A stretch of 64,000 bases of DNA from Yoonia sp. (GCA_023955335.1 JAGSGF010000010.1:1-64000), one strand, 5' to 3'; positions 17,209 through 26,576 are shown, counted from the first letter of the stretch. Made by a program: numbers and translations. Notes: a model not told the origin generated them from the letters alone.

Positions 17209-20153
17209 CCCAATCCAATAGACTGGACGGCGGCCAGATCAACCGCGACGCATCGCTGAAATTCACCTTCGACGGGAAAACATACCATGGGCACGACGGC
17301 GATACGCTCGCCTCGGCGCTGATGGCCAACGGTGTGCGCCTTATGGGTCGGTCGTTCAAGTACCACCGCCCCCGCGGGCCTTTAACCGCTGGCAGCGAAG
17401 AGCCCAACGCGCTGGTTGAGCTGCGCACAGGCGGCCGCCAGGAACCGAATACACGGGCAACCACAGCAGAGCTTTACGACGGCCTAACAGCCCGCAGTCA
17501 GAACAAACTAGGGTCGTTAAATTTCGACCTGCTGGCGATCAACGACCGCTTGTCGAACTTCTTGACCGCTGGGTTCTACTACAAAACCTTCATGTGGCCT
17601 GCAGCGTTCTGGGAAAAACTATACGAGCCGATTATCCGGCACGCCGCTGGCCTTGGGTCGCTGTCCAAGCAAGACGACCCTGATCTTTACGACAAAGGGT
17701 TTCTACACTGCGATCTGCTGATCATCGGCGCGGGTCCTGCTGGCCTTGCTGCTGCCCAAACTGCAGGCCGTTCCGGCGCGCAAGTCATCCTTGCTGACGA
17801 AGATTTCCGTATGGGCGGGCGCCTGAACAGCGAAACTTTTGCAATTGGCGATCAGTCCGGCGGCGATTGGGCCACGGCAACTGTCGCTGAATTGGCGACC
17901 ATGCCCAACGTGCGCCTGATGCCGCGAACCACCGTTATCGGGTCTTTTGATCATGGCATCTTTCCGGCCGTCGAACGGGTCAGTGACCATGTCGCCGTGC
18001 CCGCTGCGGGGAAACCACGTCAGATTCTTTGGCGGATCTACGCCAAGCAATCGCTTCTTTGCGCAGGCGCGACCGAACGGCCCATCGGGTTCGACAACAA
18101 CGACCGTCCCGGCATCATGCTGGCGTCTGCGATGCGCAGCTATGCCAACCGCTGGGCTGTGACCGCTGATAGACGTGTTGCGATCTTTACAAACAATGAC
18201 GACGGCCACCGGACTGCTGCAGACCTACATGCCAAAGGCGTGAAAATCGCAGCCGTGGTCGACATTCGCACGGACGCGCCGACTTCGATCGACTTCGAGG
18301 TTCTCGCTGGTGCGCAAGTCACCAACACCAAGGGACGGCTTGGCCTGACATTCGCAGAGGTGCAACTGGCTGACGGATCAGCACGCACGCTCGACGTCGG
18401 CGCGCTGGGCATGTCCGGCGGCTGGAACCCGAACGTGCATATGACTTGCCATCAACGAGGGCGTCCCACTTGGCAACCCGATATCGCGGCCTTTGGACCG
18501 GGCGAAACCTTGCCTGACGGCATGTCGATTGCGGGTTCCGCAACAGGCGCATTTTCAACGGCGGCAGCACTTACGACTGGATCAAAAGCAGCAGCAGCAG
18601 CCCTGCGTAACCTTGGGTTTAAACCCAAGGCTACCCGCCAGCCGCGAACCGAAGACATGCCAACAAACGTTACCCCGTTCTGGTACGTCGAGGGATGCAG
18701 CCGCGCGTGGCTTGATCAGCAAAACGATGTGACAGTCAAAGACGTCAAACTCGCGCATCAAGAAGGGTTTCGGTCTGTCGAGCACCTCAAGCGGTACACC
18801 ACGCTTGGTATGGCGACGGATCAAGGCAAAACATCCAATATGGGTGGCTTGGCGATCATGGCCGAACTGGCTGGCAAGGCGATCCCCGAGGTCGGCACAA
18901 CGATCTTCCGCCCGCCCTATACGCCCACATCCATGGGCGTGCTGGCAGGGCGGTCCGTCGGCAAGCATTTCCACCCGACCCGTCTGACGCCAACCCACAC
19001 GTGGGCCGTCGAGCAAGGCGCGGTCTTTGTCGAAGTCGGCAACTGGATGCGCGCGCAATGGTTCCCGCAGACCGGTGAAACAACTTGGCGCGAAAGCGTC
19101 GACCGCGAAGTGCTGGCCACCCGCAATTCGGTTGGTGTGTGCGACGTGACAACGTTAGGCAAGGTTGACGTCCAGGGTGCAGATGCCGCGATCTTCTTGA
19201 ACAAAATCTACTGCAACGGTTTTGCGAAATTGGCGGTAGGTAAGGTGCGTTATGGCCTGATGCTCCGCGAAGACGGCATTGCGATGGACGACGGCACTGC
19301 CGCCCGTCTGGCCGAGGATCATTTTGTTGTAACAACCACCACGGCTAACGCCCTACCCGTTTACCGGCACATGGAATTCGTGCGCCAATGCTTGTTCCCC
19401 GACATGGATGTGCAACTGATCTCGACGACTGAGGCATGGGCGCAATACGCTGTCGCTGGTCCAAACAGCCGCAAATTGCTGGAAAAGATCGTCGACCAAG
19501 ACATGTCCAACGAGGCGTTTCCGTTCATGGCCTGCGCCAACATCACCGTTTGCGGTGGATTGCGCGCGCGCCTGTTCCGTATCTCTTTCAGTGGCGAACT
19601 AGCTTATGAGATCGCCGTACCATCCATCTATGGCGACGCATTGATCCGCAAGATCATGGAAGCAGGCGCCGAATTTGATGTCACGCCTTATGGGACCGAA
19701 GCGCTTGGTGTCATGCGGATCGAAAAGGGACATGCTGCAGGGAACGAACTGAACGGCACAACATCCGCGCAGAACCTTGGTATGGGCCGTATGGTCTCCA
19801 AGATTAAGGACAGCATCGGGTCGACATTGTCGGAACGCGAAGGGCTGAATCGCGAAAACGATCTGCGCCAAGTCGGCATCAAACCGGTGAACCCGGCTGA
19901 CCCTGTGCCAGCGGGCGGGCACCTGATGAACGCGGTCGGTCCTGTCGATGCTGCCCACGATCAAGGCTATGCAACATCTGCTGCATTCTCACCCAACTTG
20001 GGTCACATGATCGCGCTGGGGTTCCTGAAAGACGGTGCGAACCGGATCGGCGAACGCATGCGGCTTGTCTCGCCCCTGACTGACGTGGACACCGAAGTTG
20101 AAATCACCAGCGCCCATTTCATCGACCCAGAGGGGGAGCGGCTCCGTGCATAA
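17205..20153 (+). CDS. mgdC: N-methylglutamate dehydrogenase alpha-type subunit (SoxA homologue)
   Basis: Large subunit, 982 residues. Regions in order: a ferredoxin-like fold (about 15-100, FTFDGKTYHGHDGDTLASAL), a dinucleotide-binding domain beginning LLIIGAGPAGLAAAQTAG (about 169-186) for NAD, and a C-terminal GcvT-type aminomethyltransferase domain (about 600-980) that binds tetrahydrofolate and captures the released C1 unit as methylene-THF. The start at 17205 overlaps the mgdB stop and gives the normal N-terminus; longer upstream frames only read through mgdB. The ORF ends eight bases into mgdD. Confidence 0.88.
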   Translation: MTQSNRLDGGQINRDASLKFTFDGKTYHGHDGDTLASALMANGVRLMGRSFKYHRPRGPLTAGSEEPNALVELRTGGRQEPNTRATTAELYDGLTARSQNKLGSLNFDLLAINDRLSNFLTAGFYYKTFMWPAAFWEKLYEPIIRHAAGLGSLSKQDDPDLYDKGFLHCDLLIIGAGPAGLAAAQTAGRSGAQVILADEDFRMGGRLNSETFAIGDQSGGDWATATVAELATMPNVRLMPRTTVIGSFDHGIFPAVERVSDHVAVPAAGKPRQILWRIYAKQSLLCAGATERPIGFDNNDRPGIMLASAMRSYANRWAVTADRRVAIFTNNDDGHRTAADLHAKGVKIAAVVDIRTDAPTSIDFEVLAGAQVTNTKGRLGLTFAEVQLADGSARTLDVGALGMSGGWNPNVHMTCHQRGRPTWQPDIAAFGPGETLPDGMSIAGSATGAFSTAAALTTGSKAAAAALRNLGFKPKATRQPRTEDMPTNVTPFWYVEGCSRAWLDQQNDVTVKDVKLAHQEGFRSVEHLKRYTTLGMATDQGKTSNMGGLAIMAELAGKAIPEVGTTIFRPPYTPTSMGVLAGRSVGKHFHPTRLTPTHTWAVEQGAVFVEVGNWMRAQWFPQTGETTWRESVDREVLATRNSVGVCDVTTLGKVDVQGADAAIFLNKIYCNGFAKLAVGKVRYGLMLREDGIAMDDGTAARLAEDHFVVTTTTANALPVYRHMEFVRQCLFPDMDVQLISTTEAWAQYAVAGPNSRKLLEKIVDQDMSNEAFPFMACANITVCGGLRARLFRISFSGELAYEIAVPSIYGDALIRKIMEAGAEFDVTPYGTEALGVMRIEKGHAAGNELNGTTSAQNLGMGRMVSKIKDSIGSTLSEREGLNRENDLRQVGIKPVNPADPVPAGGHLMNAVGPVDAAHDQGYATSAAFSPNLGHMIALGFLKDGANRIGERMRLVSPLTDVDTEVEITSAHFIDPEGERLRA

Positions 20154-20700
20154 TCTGACACCAACTTCGGCTTTGGGTGGGGTGACCGACACCATCGGCA
20201 CGATCACCATCACAGAAAATGCGGGCGTGTCTTTGGCATCCGTTGCTGCACGTATGAGCGGTGAAAAGAAGACCACTCAGGTTCTTAAAAAACTGCTTGG
20301 CGGTGTGCCCGGTCCAGGTCGGTCCCAACAGCACGACCCGGAGGCGGGGTTCTGGATGGGGCCAGATCAATGGATGATTGGCGCCCCAATGGCGACGCAT
20401 GAATTGCTTGCTGATCAGCTCAAAAACCTGCTGGGCGATGCCGCATCGGTGACAGACCAAACTGGTGCTTGGGTTGTATTCGACGTGACCGGTGCAGCAA
20501 TGCGTGACCTGATGGAACTACTTTGCGCCGTGCCGATCCGCACCATGGTGGCGGGCGATACCCAACGGACCGTCATTCACCACCTTGGATGCTTTGTAAT
20601 TCGTCGCAACGCGGATGATCACGTGCGTATTCTTGGGCCACGTGCGTCCGCAGGATCACTGCATCACGCGCTAGTCGCGGCGGCGCATTCTGTCGCCTAA
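20146..20700 (+). CDS. mgdD: N-methylglutamate dehydrogenase gamma-type subunit (SoxG homologue)
   Basis: A 184-residue subunit with a small GcvT-like fold (DVTGAAMRDLMELLCAVPI). The GTG at 20146 is the probable start: GGGGGAG lies seven bases upstream and the protein then begins MHNLTPTSALGG, as SoxG-family proteins do, overlapping mgdC by eight bases. It completes the four-subunit complex. The 3' end overlaps that of the convergent regulator gene by four bases. Confidence 0.85.
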   Translation: MHNLTPTSALGGVTDTIGTITITENAGVSLASVAARMSGEKKTTQVLKKLLGGVPGPGRSQQHDPEAGFWMGPDQWMIGAPMATHELLADQLKNLLGDAASVTDQTGAWVVFDVTGAAMRDLMELLCAVPIRTMVAGDTQRTVIHHLGCFVIRRNADDHVRILGPRASAGSLHHALVAAAHSVA

Positions 20701-21701
20701 GCGGACGGGACAATCACGTTTTCGCGGACACGGAACATGTTGATCTTGGCACGGTCATCCGACGGATGCACGCCAAACACCTCTTCGTAGTTTTGGATCA
20801 TCGGCGTGGCCGAGGCATAGCCGACAGCCAATGCAATCTCGGTCATTGTGTCCTTGGAGTACAAAACCAACTGGCGGGCCGCCTTCATCCGCATCGCGCG
20901 GTAGTAATGCAGTGGGCTTTTGCCTGTCGTTTTCTTGAACATCCGCTCGACCTGACGGACAGAAACACCGACAGCATCGGCCACATCGGCGACGTTGATC
21001 GGGTCCTCGATATGGCTCGCGAACATCTCAACCGCTTGTCGCACGATCGGAGGCAGCATGTCGTCGGTGCTGGAACTGCCTGCGGTTGGCACCCGCTGGA
21101 TCACGCCGTGACCACGCATCAACGGATGCTGGAACCAACACGCCACCTCGGTGGCAACATCGTTCCCCAAGACGTCTGCGATCATATGCAGCGACAGATC
21201 AAACGCAGCGGCCGCACCAGAGACCGTGATGGTACGAGTATCGCGTGAAATGACTTCGTCAGTGCCGGTCAATTTGGGAAATTCAGCCTCGAACGCGGCG
21301 GCATAGCACCAATGCACTGACGCTTTATGTTGCCCCAATAGGCCCGCACGGGCCAAGGGGAACACGCCCCCGCTGACAGCCCCCATAACGACGCCGTGGC
21401 GGGCAAGCTTGCGCAGTTTACCATCGGCCGTGTGGGCATTTTCAAAGGTGCTTGATGGGGCGGACAAAAGAAACAGTTGATCCACGTCATCGGCGGCGTC
21501 CAAGGCAATATCAGGGTCAAATGCAACATTTGCGCTCGCCGTGACCTTAGTACCGCCTTCAGAAATCAGGGTCCAAGCGAAGGCTTCGCGGCCCGTAATT
21601 TCGTTTGCGGCGCGCAGTGGTTCGATCATCGACGTCAGGCACGACATCGGGAAGCCTGGAAAAATCAGGAAGCCGATGCGGATGATTTTACTCGTGGTCA
21701 T
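20697..21701 (-). CDS. GlxA-family AraC-type transcriptional regulator
   Basis: A 334-residue regulator with an N-terminal DJ-1/PfpI-like domain (about 5-185, IGFLIFPGFPMSCLTS then AVSGGVFPLARAGLL) and a C-terminal AraC helix-turn-helix pair (about 225-325, with VADVADAVGVSVRQVERMFK and YASATPMIQNYEEVFG). This is the architecture of GbdR and related regulators of glycine betaine, carnitine and methylamine catabolism. It sits between mgdABCD and the dmm genes, so control of N-methylated amine use is a reasonable inference; the ligand is unknown. Confidence 0.85.
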   Translation of the reverse strand: MTTSKIIRIGFLIFPGFPMSCLTSMIEPLRAANEITGREAFAWTLISEGGTKVTASANVAFDPDIALDAADDVDQLFLLSAPSSTFENAHTADGKLRKLARHGVVMGAVSGGVFPLARAGLLGQHKASVHWCYAAAFEAEFPKLTGTDEVISRDTRTITVSGAAAAFDLSLHMIADVLGNDVATEVACWFQHPLMRGHGVIQRVPTAGSSSTDDMLPPIVRQAVEMFASHIEDPINVADVADAVGVSVRQVERMFKKTTGKSPLHYYRAMRMKAARQLVLYSKDTMTEIALAVGYASATPMIQNYEEVFGVHPSDDRAKINMFRVRENVIVPSA

Positions 21702-21715
21702 ACTTTTATACTATC

Positions 21716-21736
21716 AGGAAAATTTTGTGCTAAGCT
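21716..21736 (+). promoter_or_regulatory. AGGAAA-T-tract motif upstream of the XRE-cupin gene
   Basis: AGGAAAATTTTGTG then CTAAG. It matches the sequence upstream of dmmD at 12 of the first 14 positions, and CTAA follows after a one-base gap. It lies about 70 bases before the XRE-cupin start, in the same orientation as that gene, and just upstream of the divergent GlxA-type regulator. Function is inferred from recurrence only. Confidence 0.4.
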
Positions 21737-21805
21737 AGGGTGAGTTTTTAAGGAATACCACGATTGACTTGCCCAATTGCAACAACCCGCTAAAAGGCCA
21801 GACAA

Positions 21806-22462
21806 ATGAATATTGGAAAACATCACTTGGAAGCCACCAGCACCATGTTGCAGCAAGACCCTCATAAGATTCGCGGCACGCGTGAGAAAGTGCTTGAAGT
21901 TGCGATTGGCCGCGAGGTCCGCAATTATCGCCGGACCCAGAATATCACTGTGGCTGAAATGTCGGCAACCACCGGGCTGTCCATCGGGATGTTATCCAAG
22001 ATTGAAAACGGCAACACGTCGCCGTCACTGACCACACTGCAATCACTGGCCGATGCCCTGAACGTGCCGATCACCGCATTCTTTCGCGGTTTTGAAGAAA
22101 CGCGCATGGCCGTGCACACCAAAGCAGGCGAAGGCGTTGAGCTGGAACGCGAAGGTACGCGGGCCAATCACCAGTATAATCTGCTTGGGCATATCGGTGC
22201 CAATTCCAGCGGTGTGATCGTGGAACCCTATTTGATCTCGCTGACTGCAGAATCAGACGTGTTTCCGACGTTCCAGCATGCCGGGATCGAAACGATCTAT
22301 GTTCTCGAAGGTGAAATCGATTATCGGCACGGCGATGCGGTCTATCCGCTGAAACCAGGTGATACGCTGTTCTTTGACGCTGATGCGCCGCACGGGCCTG
22401 ATGTTTTGGTCAAGCTGCCAGCAAAGTATCTATCCGTCATCTCCTACCCGCAAGGCGGATAA
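21806..22462 (+). CDS. XRE-family regulator with C-terminal cupin domain
   Basis: A 218-residue regulator. The helix-turn-helix spans about 34-92 (TVAEMSATTGLSIGMLSKIE then NGNTSPSLTTLQSLADAL). The cupin sensor domain spans about 115-215 (HAGIETIYVLEGEI, LKPGDTLFFDADAPHG). Proteins of this layout usually control local amine or amino-acid catabolic genes. The start at 21806 is preceded by AAAGG; the ATG at 21845 is an alternative. Divergent from the GlxA regulator and convergent with the dmm operon, so it is a candidate regulator of the amine island. Confidence 0.85.
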   Translation: MNIGKHHLEATSTMLQQDPHKIRGTREKVLEVAIGREVRNYRRTQNITVAEMSATTGLSIGMLSKIENGNTSPSLTTLQSLADALNVPITAFFRGFEETRMAVHTKAGEGVELEREGTRANHQYNLLGHIGANSSGVIVEPYLISLTAESDVFPTFQHAGIETIYVLEGEIDYRHGDAVYPLKPGDTLFFDADAPHGPDVLVKLPAKYLSVISYPQGG

Positions 22463-22475
22463 GAGACAGTTCAGG

Positions 22476-23546
22476 TCAGCCTTTTTGCAGCGGGGGCTCC
22501 GTGTCCAGATCGGGCCAAATCCCCAATGATGTGGGCAAGCCGTCGTCAAACTGGCTAAGATAATCAAGCATCATCGGACGGTTGTCGATGAACCCTTTGT
22601 AGGTTGCCAATTCATCAGGCAAATCGCGAATAACGCGGTGCAGACGGCGGGCCCACTTGGGCGTTTTTGTCAGGTCTTGGAAACTGCACAAATAACACCG
22701 GATCGGGAACACCAATGCGTTGGACCGTGGCAGCCGGAAAAACGTCTGCAGCTCGACCCGCAAATGCTGTTTGGCGCCAACGGTTTCCGGTGTCATCGAC
22801 GTCTTTTGGATACCCCATTTGTGGTAGTTTTCGGGGGACGTATCAAGCAACGGATTGACCGTCAGTGTCCAGTTAAGCCGCCGTGCAGGCGCACCTTGCT
22901 GGATGTTCAACAGGAACTTGAGAGCGCGGACAAAAATCCCCTTTTCATGGGCGAGCGGCACCGGCGCATGCCATTCAAAAAAGTTCATGCCAATGTCAAA
23001 ATCTAGCGACCAATCCGCCTGCGTTGTGATCATTCCTGCATCCATCCACAGGTTATCGTCGCGCTGATCCAAAACAGCAAAATCACCCTGCGTCTGACGG
23101 GTAATATACTCCATCGGGCCATACGGCAGCGTCGCCTCGTCAAGGAACGTAAAGCTGTCATCAATGCCCATCGGTTTGTTAACCCAACGCCACTGATCGC
23201 CATCGCGGTGAAGCTCGAACAGATCAGGATAATCCTCGGACTTGCTGACCATAATCAGCTCTAGCAGGTCCCAACCAGCCAGCGTCATATGCGGCAGCGA
23301 CTGACAGCGCAGCGGGTCATCGGCCAGCACTATCGCGCGGTCACGCATCTCGGACACGTAATGTTCGTCTACGTCAAACCGCTTTTCGTAGATGCTGTCG
23401 GACGGGCCGCCCTGATGCTGCTCCATATTCACCGAATACATATAGCTGTCTTCGTGAAACGGGAACGGGAACCGCTTGAGCGCGCGATCAGAGTTATGGA
23501 ACGAATAATCGTCGCGAAAGGTTTCGTCGTTGAATTGAATTGTCAT
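22476..23546 (-). CDS. dmmC: Dimethylamine monooxygenase haem subunit (DUF3445, oxidative N-demethylase)
   Basis: A 356-residue protein of the haem-dependent oxidative N-demethylase family (DUF3445). About 41 kDa, it matches the largest subunit reported for secondary-amine monooxygenase, which demethylates dimethylamine to methylamine and formaldehyde with O2 and reductant. Landmarks include the N-terminal FPFPFHEDSYMYSVNM, GWDLLELIMVS and the tryptophan-rich FFEWHAPVPL region. AGGAGA lies upstream of the ATG at 23546; longer frames have no homology. Last of four genes in order GcvT-like, small subunit, reductase, haem subunit, as in the dmmDABC cluster. The subunit letter is from memory. Confidence 0.88.
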   Translation of the reverse strand: MTIQFNDETFRDDYSFHNSDRALKRFPFPFHEDSYMYSVNMEQHQGGPSDSIYEKRFDVDEHYVSEMRDRAIVLADDPLRCQSLPHMTLAGWDLLELIMVSKSEDYPDLFELHRDGDQWRWVNKPMGIDDSFTFLDEATLPYGPMEYITRQTQGDFAVLDQRDDNLWMDAGMITTQADWSLDFDIGMNFFEWHAPVPLAHEKGIFVRALKFLLNIQQGAPARRLNWTLTVNPLLDTSPENYHKWGIQKTSMTPETVGAKQHLRVELQTFFRLPRSNALVFPIRCYLCSFQDLTKTPKWARRLHRVIRDLPDELATYKGFIDNRPMMLDYLSQFDDGLPTSLGIWPDLDTEPPLQKG

Positions 23547-23607
23547 TTTTTCTCCTGAGACCTCGACTTGTCCGAAAACCGGTGGCCACTTTTCGGGTTG
23601 AGCTGCG

Positions 23608-24570
23608 CTAGCGGTCCAGTACCAAAGTTTTGCCTTCAAAGCGGGATACGCACGGCATGATCTTTTCGCCCGACACATGTTCCGCATCATCCAGCCAGTG
23701 ATCGCGGTGGATGAAATTACCAGTGTAATCGATCACCCGTGTTTCACACTGCCCACACGCACCACCACGGCACAGGTAAGGCGCGTCAACGCCGCTACGC
23801 TCAATGGCTTCAAGCAGGCTTTCTTGTTCGCCGACTTGGATGACCTTGTTGGAAACAGCCAACTTCACCTCGAACGGTTTGCCGGACTGCGGCGCAAGAA
23901 ATTCTTCGTAGTGAATGCTCTCGCGCGGCCAGCCTTCCGCGGCGGCAGTTTTGCGCACCCAGTCGATCATACCCTTGGGTCCACAAACATAGACGTGCGT
24001 GCCAATCGGCTGCCCGTCGAGCAACGCGGTCAGATCAATGCGTTGTTCTTGATCGTCATAGTAAACGTGGGCCTCGTTCGGGTGCTGCGTCGTCAGCTCG
24101 TCAACATACGATCCCAGCGCCTTTGATCGGCAAGTATAGTGCAGTTCCCAGCGTCCGCCCAAGCGTTCCATCTGTTTGATCTGCGCCAAGAACGGCGTGA
24201 TCCCAATGCCACCTGCGATGAACAACTGCTTTTTGGCCCGCAGATCGAGGCTGAACAAGTTAACCGGATTAGAGATCACCATCTCATCGCCGACGTGCAC
24301 GTTTTTATGCATGAAAAGCGATCCGCCACGGCCTGCGTCATCGCGGCGCACGGAAATCGCATAGCTGCGTTGGTCCATCGGATCGGACATCAGCGAATAT
24401 GGGTTCATGCGCGGCGTGTCGCCATCACGCATTTCAACCACGGTATGCGCGCCACCCGAAAACGTCGGCAGCAGGCCCCCGTCCGTGCGCTTGAATTCAA
24501 ACCGTGTGACCAATTCGTTCAATGGGACAACAGCCATGACTGTGACAGGAATTTTCTGGGCACCGCTCAT
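23608..24570 (-). CDS. dmmB: Dimethylamine monooxygenase reductase subunit (PDR-type)
   Basis: A 320-residue electron-transfer protein of the phthalate dioxygenase reductase/VanB type. In order: a flavin-binding barrel with NPYSL (56-60), a nucleotide-binding domain with AGGIGITP (119-126) and CGPKGM (196-201), and a C-terminal plant-type [2Fe-2S] domain with ligands C267, C272, C275 and C307. It passes electrons from NAD(P)H to the haem subunit. The start at 24570 overlaps the upstream small-subunit stop (ATGA), which argues against the much longer frame to 24747. Confidence 0.9.
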   Translation of the reverse strand: MSGAQKIPVTVMAVVPLNELVTRFEFKRTDGGLLPTFSGGAHTVVEMRDGDTPRMNPYSLMSDPMDQRSYAISVRRDDAGRGGSLFMHKNVHVGDEMVISNPVNLFSLDLRAKKQLFIAGGIGITPFLAQIKQMERLGGRWELHYTCRSKALGSYVDELTTQHPNEAHVYYDDQEQRIDLTALLDGQPIGTHVYVCGPKGMIDWVRKTAAAEGWPRESIHYEEFLAPQSGKPFEVKLAVSNKVIQVGEQESLLEAIERSGVDAPYLCRGGACGQCETRVIDYTGNFIHRDHWLDDAEHVSGEKIMPCVSRFEGKTLVLDR

Positions 24571-25163
24571 TCGTAAATCCCCTTGGCTTCCGGCACATTG
24601 CCCGGATCTTCGGCATCGATGTTCACGCCTTGAAAGGCGGCCAAACGGCGCGAGTAATGATCGCGTACAAACAAATGCAAACCACAATGGCTGCACTGAA
24701 ACGGATCGGTTTCGACGTCTTCTGTAATGCCTTTGCAGTGCACACATTGCATGCGGCGCGCAGTTGATCCGCGATGTTCAGTTTGGATCGCCGTATGCGG
24801 AACGCCTGCTTGCATGGCAGCATGTTGGGCTTGGCCAATCACGCCTTCAGTGCCGGACAGATAGACTTGCAGACCCATCTTGGCGTCATCAAACGCCTTC
24901 GCGATACGCTGCTCGGCGGCGGCATAGCTTGGCCCTTCGTAGTATTGCGCAGGGCTCAAAGCGCGAAGGCGGTCCCCGAAATCAGTGCCCTTTGGGATGT
25001 AAATGATATGGGCCTTGGCCATCATATCCGGGGTCGCCACGTCCAAAATTGCCTCAGCCCCTTCGGCATCGGCGATCATCAGATGGGCGGAGCCAGCGCG
25101 GGGTTCCAGCCTGCCATAAACGGGGCGGCTGGTCATACTGGGCGGGAAGGCGAACTTTGACAT
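24567..25163 (-). CDS. dmmA: Dimethylamine monooxygenase small subunit, DmmA-like
   Basis: A 198-residue protein with two CxxC pairs, C140-VH-C143 and C157-SH-C160, giving a rubredoxin- or zinc-ribbon-like knuckle close to the C-terminus, followed by HLFVRDHYSRRLAAFQG, the hallmark of DmmA-type proteins. The N-terminal half shows no known catalytic motif. Its size (about 22 kDa) fits the smallest subunit of secondary-amine monooxygenase. The metal bound cannot be told from sequence. It lies between dmmD and dmmB and overlaps dmmB by four bases. Confidence 0.85.
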   Translation of the reverse strand: MSKFAFPPSMTSRPVYGRLEPRAGSAHLMIADAEGAEAILDVATPDMMAKAHIIYIPKGTDFGDRLRALSPAQYYEGPSYAAAEQRIAKAFDDAKMGLQVYLSGTEGVIGQAQHAAMQAGVPHTAIQTEHRGSTARRMQCVHCKGITEDVETDPFQCSHCGLHLFVRDHYSRRLAAFQGVNIDAEDPGNVPEAKGIYE

Positions 25164-25223
25164 GTCGGTCTTTCAAAACTGGCGAAAAAGGCGCGAGGTG
25201 TCCCCCGCGCCCTGGGTATCAGA

Positions 25224-26372
25224 TTAGCCCTTGGCGGTGCGGACTGATTTGTCTTTGTCGTAGAACGGCATGTCCTCGGCGGTGGCTTTCAGCTCGGTTC
25301 CATCAAGTTGAACGACTGTCAGCTTCGTACCCGCAGTTGCGGCGCTTGGGGAAAGCCGTGCAATCGCAACAGAATAGTTGTTCAGCTCGGACGACAAGCC
25401 ATAGGTGATAACACCAACGTCTATCCCATCTTGCATAACACGGGCGCCCATATCCATTTGCGCCATGCTGTCAGCCAGTTGAACGCCGTAGATCTTAAAA
25501 CGCTCTTTACCTTCGGATGCAAAGTGGTTTTCGGACCCGACAAAGCCGATTTTGCCGGGGGATACCGTGAATTCCAGACCCAATTCCCACAGCGTATCGC
25601 CGCAAGTCTCGTTTTCAAACGGGAAGGTTTCAGAGTTATCACCAGGATAGAATAGCAGGTAGCTTTCAATCCGCAGCATATCGAGCGTGGAGAACTGACA
25701 AGGGCGGACACCCATGTCTTTGCCCGCATCCAGAATGCTATCCCATAGATGCACAGCGTCTTTGCGGCGGCAGAAAATCTCGTAGCCACGCTCGCCTGTG
25801 TACCCTGTGCGACTGATCATAACGTCACGGCCAAACAGGCGGGTCTGCATGATGCCGAAATAAGCAAGATCGCGGATCGCTGGAATTTCTTTCGCCAGCA
25901 GATCAACAGACACAGGGCCTTGCAACGACATATCGTGCAGATCGTCGTCGAACAGAACGGAACAGTCCTTGCCAGCAGCCACGGTGACCAGCGATTCCAT
26001 GCCGGTGCCGGTGCCAATCACGACCATCCATGTATTCACCGCGAGGTGGTAGATAACGCAGTCGTCGATGAACTTACCTTCAGGGTTCAGCATCGACGCA
26101 TAAATCGCGCGACCCGGCGCGATCTTTTCAACATTGCGGGTGGTGCAACGGTCGATCACATAGGCGGCGTCTTTGCCCGTGACATGCAGCTTTTTAAGGC
26201 CGGACACATCCATCAAGCCCGCTTTGGTGCGGATCGCCTCATAGTCGGCTTTTGCGCGCTCTGGCGTGTGGTCATAAAACCACGCAGTGCCCATGCCGTT
26301 CCAGTCTTCCAGCTCTGCGCCGATGGCTTCGTGGCGTGGTCCGAGAACAGAGTGTCTCCAAAGAATGGCCAT
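25224..26372 (-). CDS. dmmD: GcvT-like tetrahydrofolate-dependent protein of the dmm operon
   Basis: A 382-residue aminomethyltransferase (GcvT) family protein. Family features include GLMDVSGLKKLHVTGKDA near residues 51-68, SRTGYTGERGYEIF for folate binding, and the C-terminal barrel FVGSENHFASEG. It is not glycine cleavage T protein by context, since no gcvH or gcvP is present. First gene of the dmm operon, it most likely captures formaldehyde released from dimethylamine as 5,10-methylene-THF, parallel to the GcvT domain of Tdm. The letter D follows the published cluster order as I recall it. Confidence 0.82.
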   Translation of the reverse strand: MAILWRHSVLGPRHEAIGAELEDWNGMGTAWFYDHTPERAKADYEAIRTKAGLMDVSGLKKLHVTGKDAAYVIDRCTTRNVEKIAPGRAIYASMLNPEGKFIDDCVIYHLAVNTWMVVIGTGTGMESLVTVAAGKDCSVLFDDDLHDMSLQGPVSVDLLAKEIPAIRDLAYFGIMQTRLFGRDVMISRTGYTGERGYEIFCRRKDAVHLWDSILDAGKDMGVRPCQFSTLDMLRIESYLLFYPGDNSETFPFENETCGDTLWELGLEFTVSPGKIGFVGSENHFASEGKERFKIYGVQLADSMAQMDMGARVMQDGIDVGVITYGLSSELNNYSVAIARLSPSAATAGTKLTVVQLDGTELKATAEDMPFYDKDKSVRTAKG

Positions 26373-26441
26373 GTGATGTTTCCCCGTCAGTGTTAATTTC
26401 TGTTGGGGTGATTGAGACTCATGCAGGCCTCAAAAGCAAGA

Positions 26442-26463
26442 CTGTTAGTCAAAAAAGTTTCCT
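26442..26463 (-). promoter_or_regulatory. AGGAAA-T-tract-TTGACT motif upstream of dmmD
   Basis: On the minus strand AGGAAACTTTTTTGACTAAC, 69 bases upstream of dmmD. It agrees at 15 of 22 positions with the stretch upstream of tmm (34402-34423), and its first 13 bases are identical to the amt/mgs intergenic copy. A 7-bp inverted repeat, GTTTCCT (26457-26463) and AGGAAAC (26472-26478), overlaps it. It is the best-formed member of the candidate shared element. Confidence 0.5.
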
Positions 26464-26520
26464 GTCAGGCAAGGAAACGGGGCAGAAGCGGCGTATGCTT
26501 TGTATAAGTTTCGGATATTT

Positions 26521-26552
26521 TTTTGCATATGGCCTGCCCGACATATGCAAAA
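26521..26552. promoter_or_regulatory. Perfect 11-bp inverted repeat upstream of the dmm operon
   Basis: TTTTGCATATG (26521-26531), ten bases, then CATATGCAAAA (26542-26552). Arms are perfect and AT-rich with a spacing of about two helical turns centre to centre, as for a dimeric regulator. It lies about 150 bases upstream of dmmD and beyond the 3' end of the DUF4760-like gene. The half-site TTGCAT recurs as a dyad upstream of tdm. Confidence 0.55.
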
Positions 26553-26576
26553 TCGAGTTTTACATATCACAATTTC

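Noticed and set aside
15610-20700. Classical sarcosine oxidase soxBDAG
   Set aside because: Not excluded by sequence of the large subunits, but linkage to gmaS-mgsABC and loss of the delta zinc cysteines favour N-methylglutamate dehydrogenase.
25224-26372. Glycine cleavage T protein (gcvT)
   Set aside because: No gcvH or gcvP is nearby and the gene is first in the dmm operon, so a formaldehyde-capturing role fits better.
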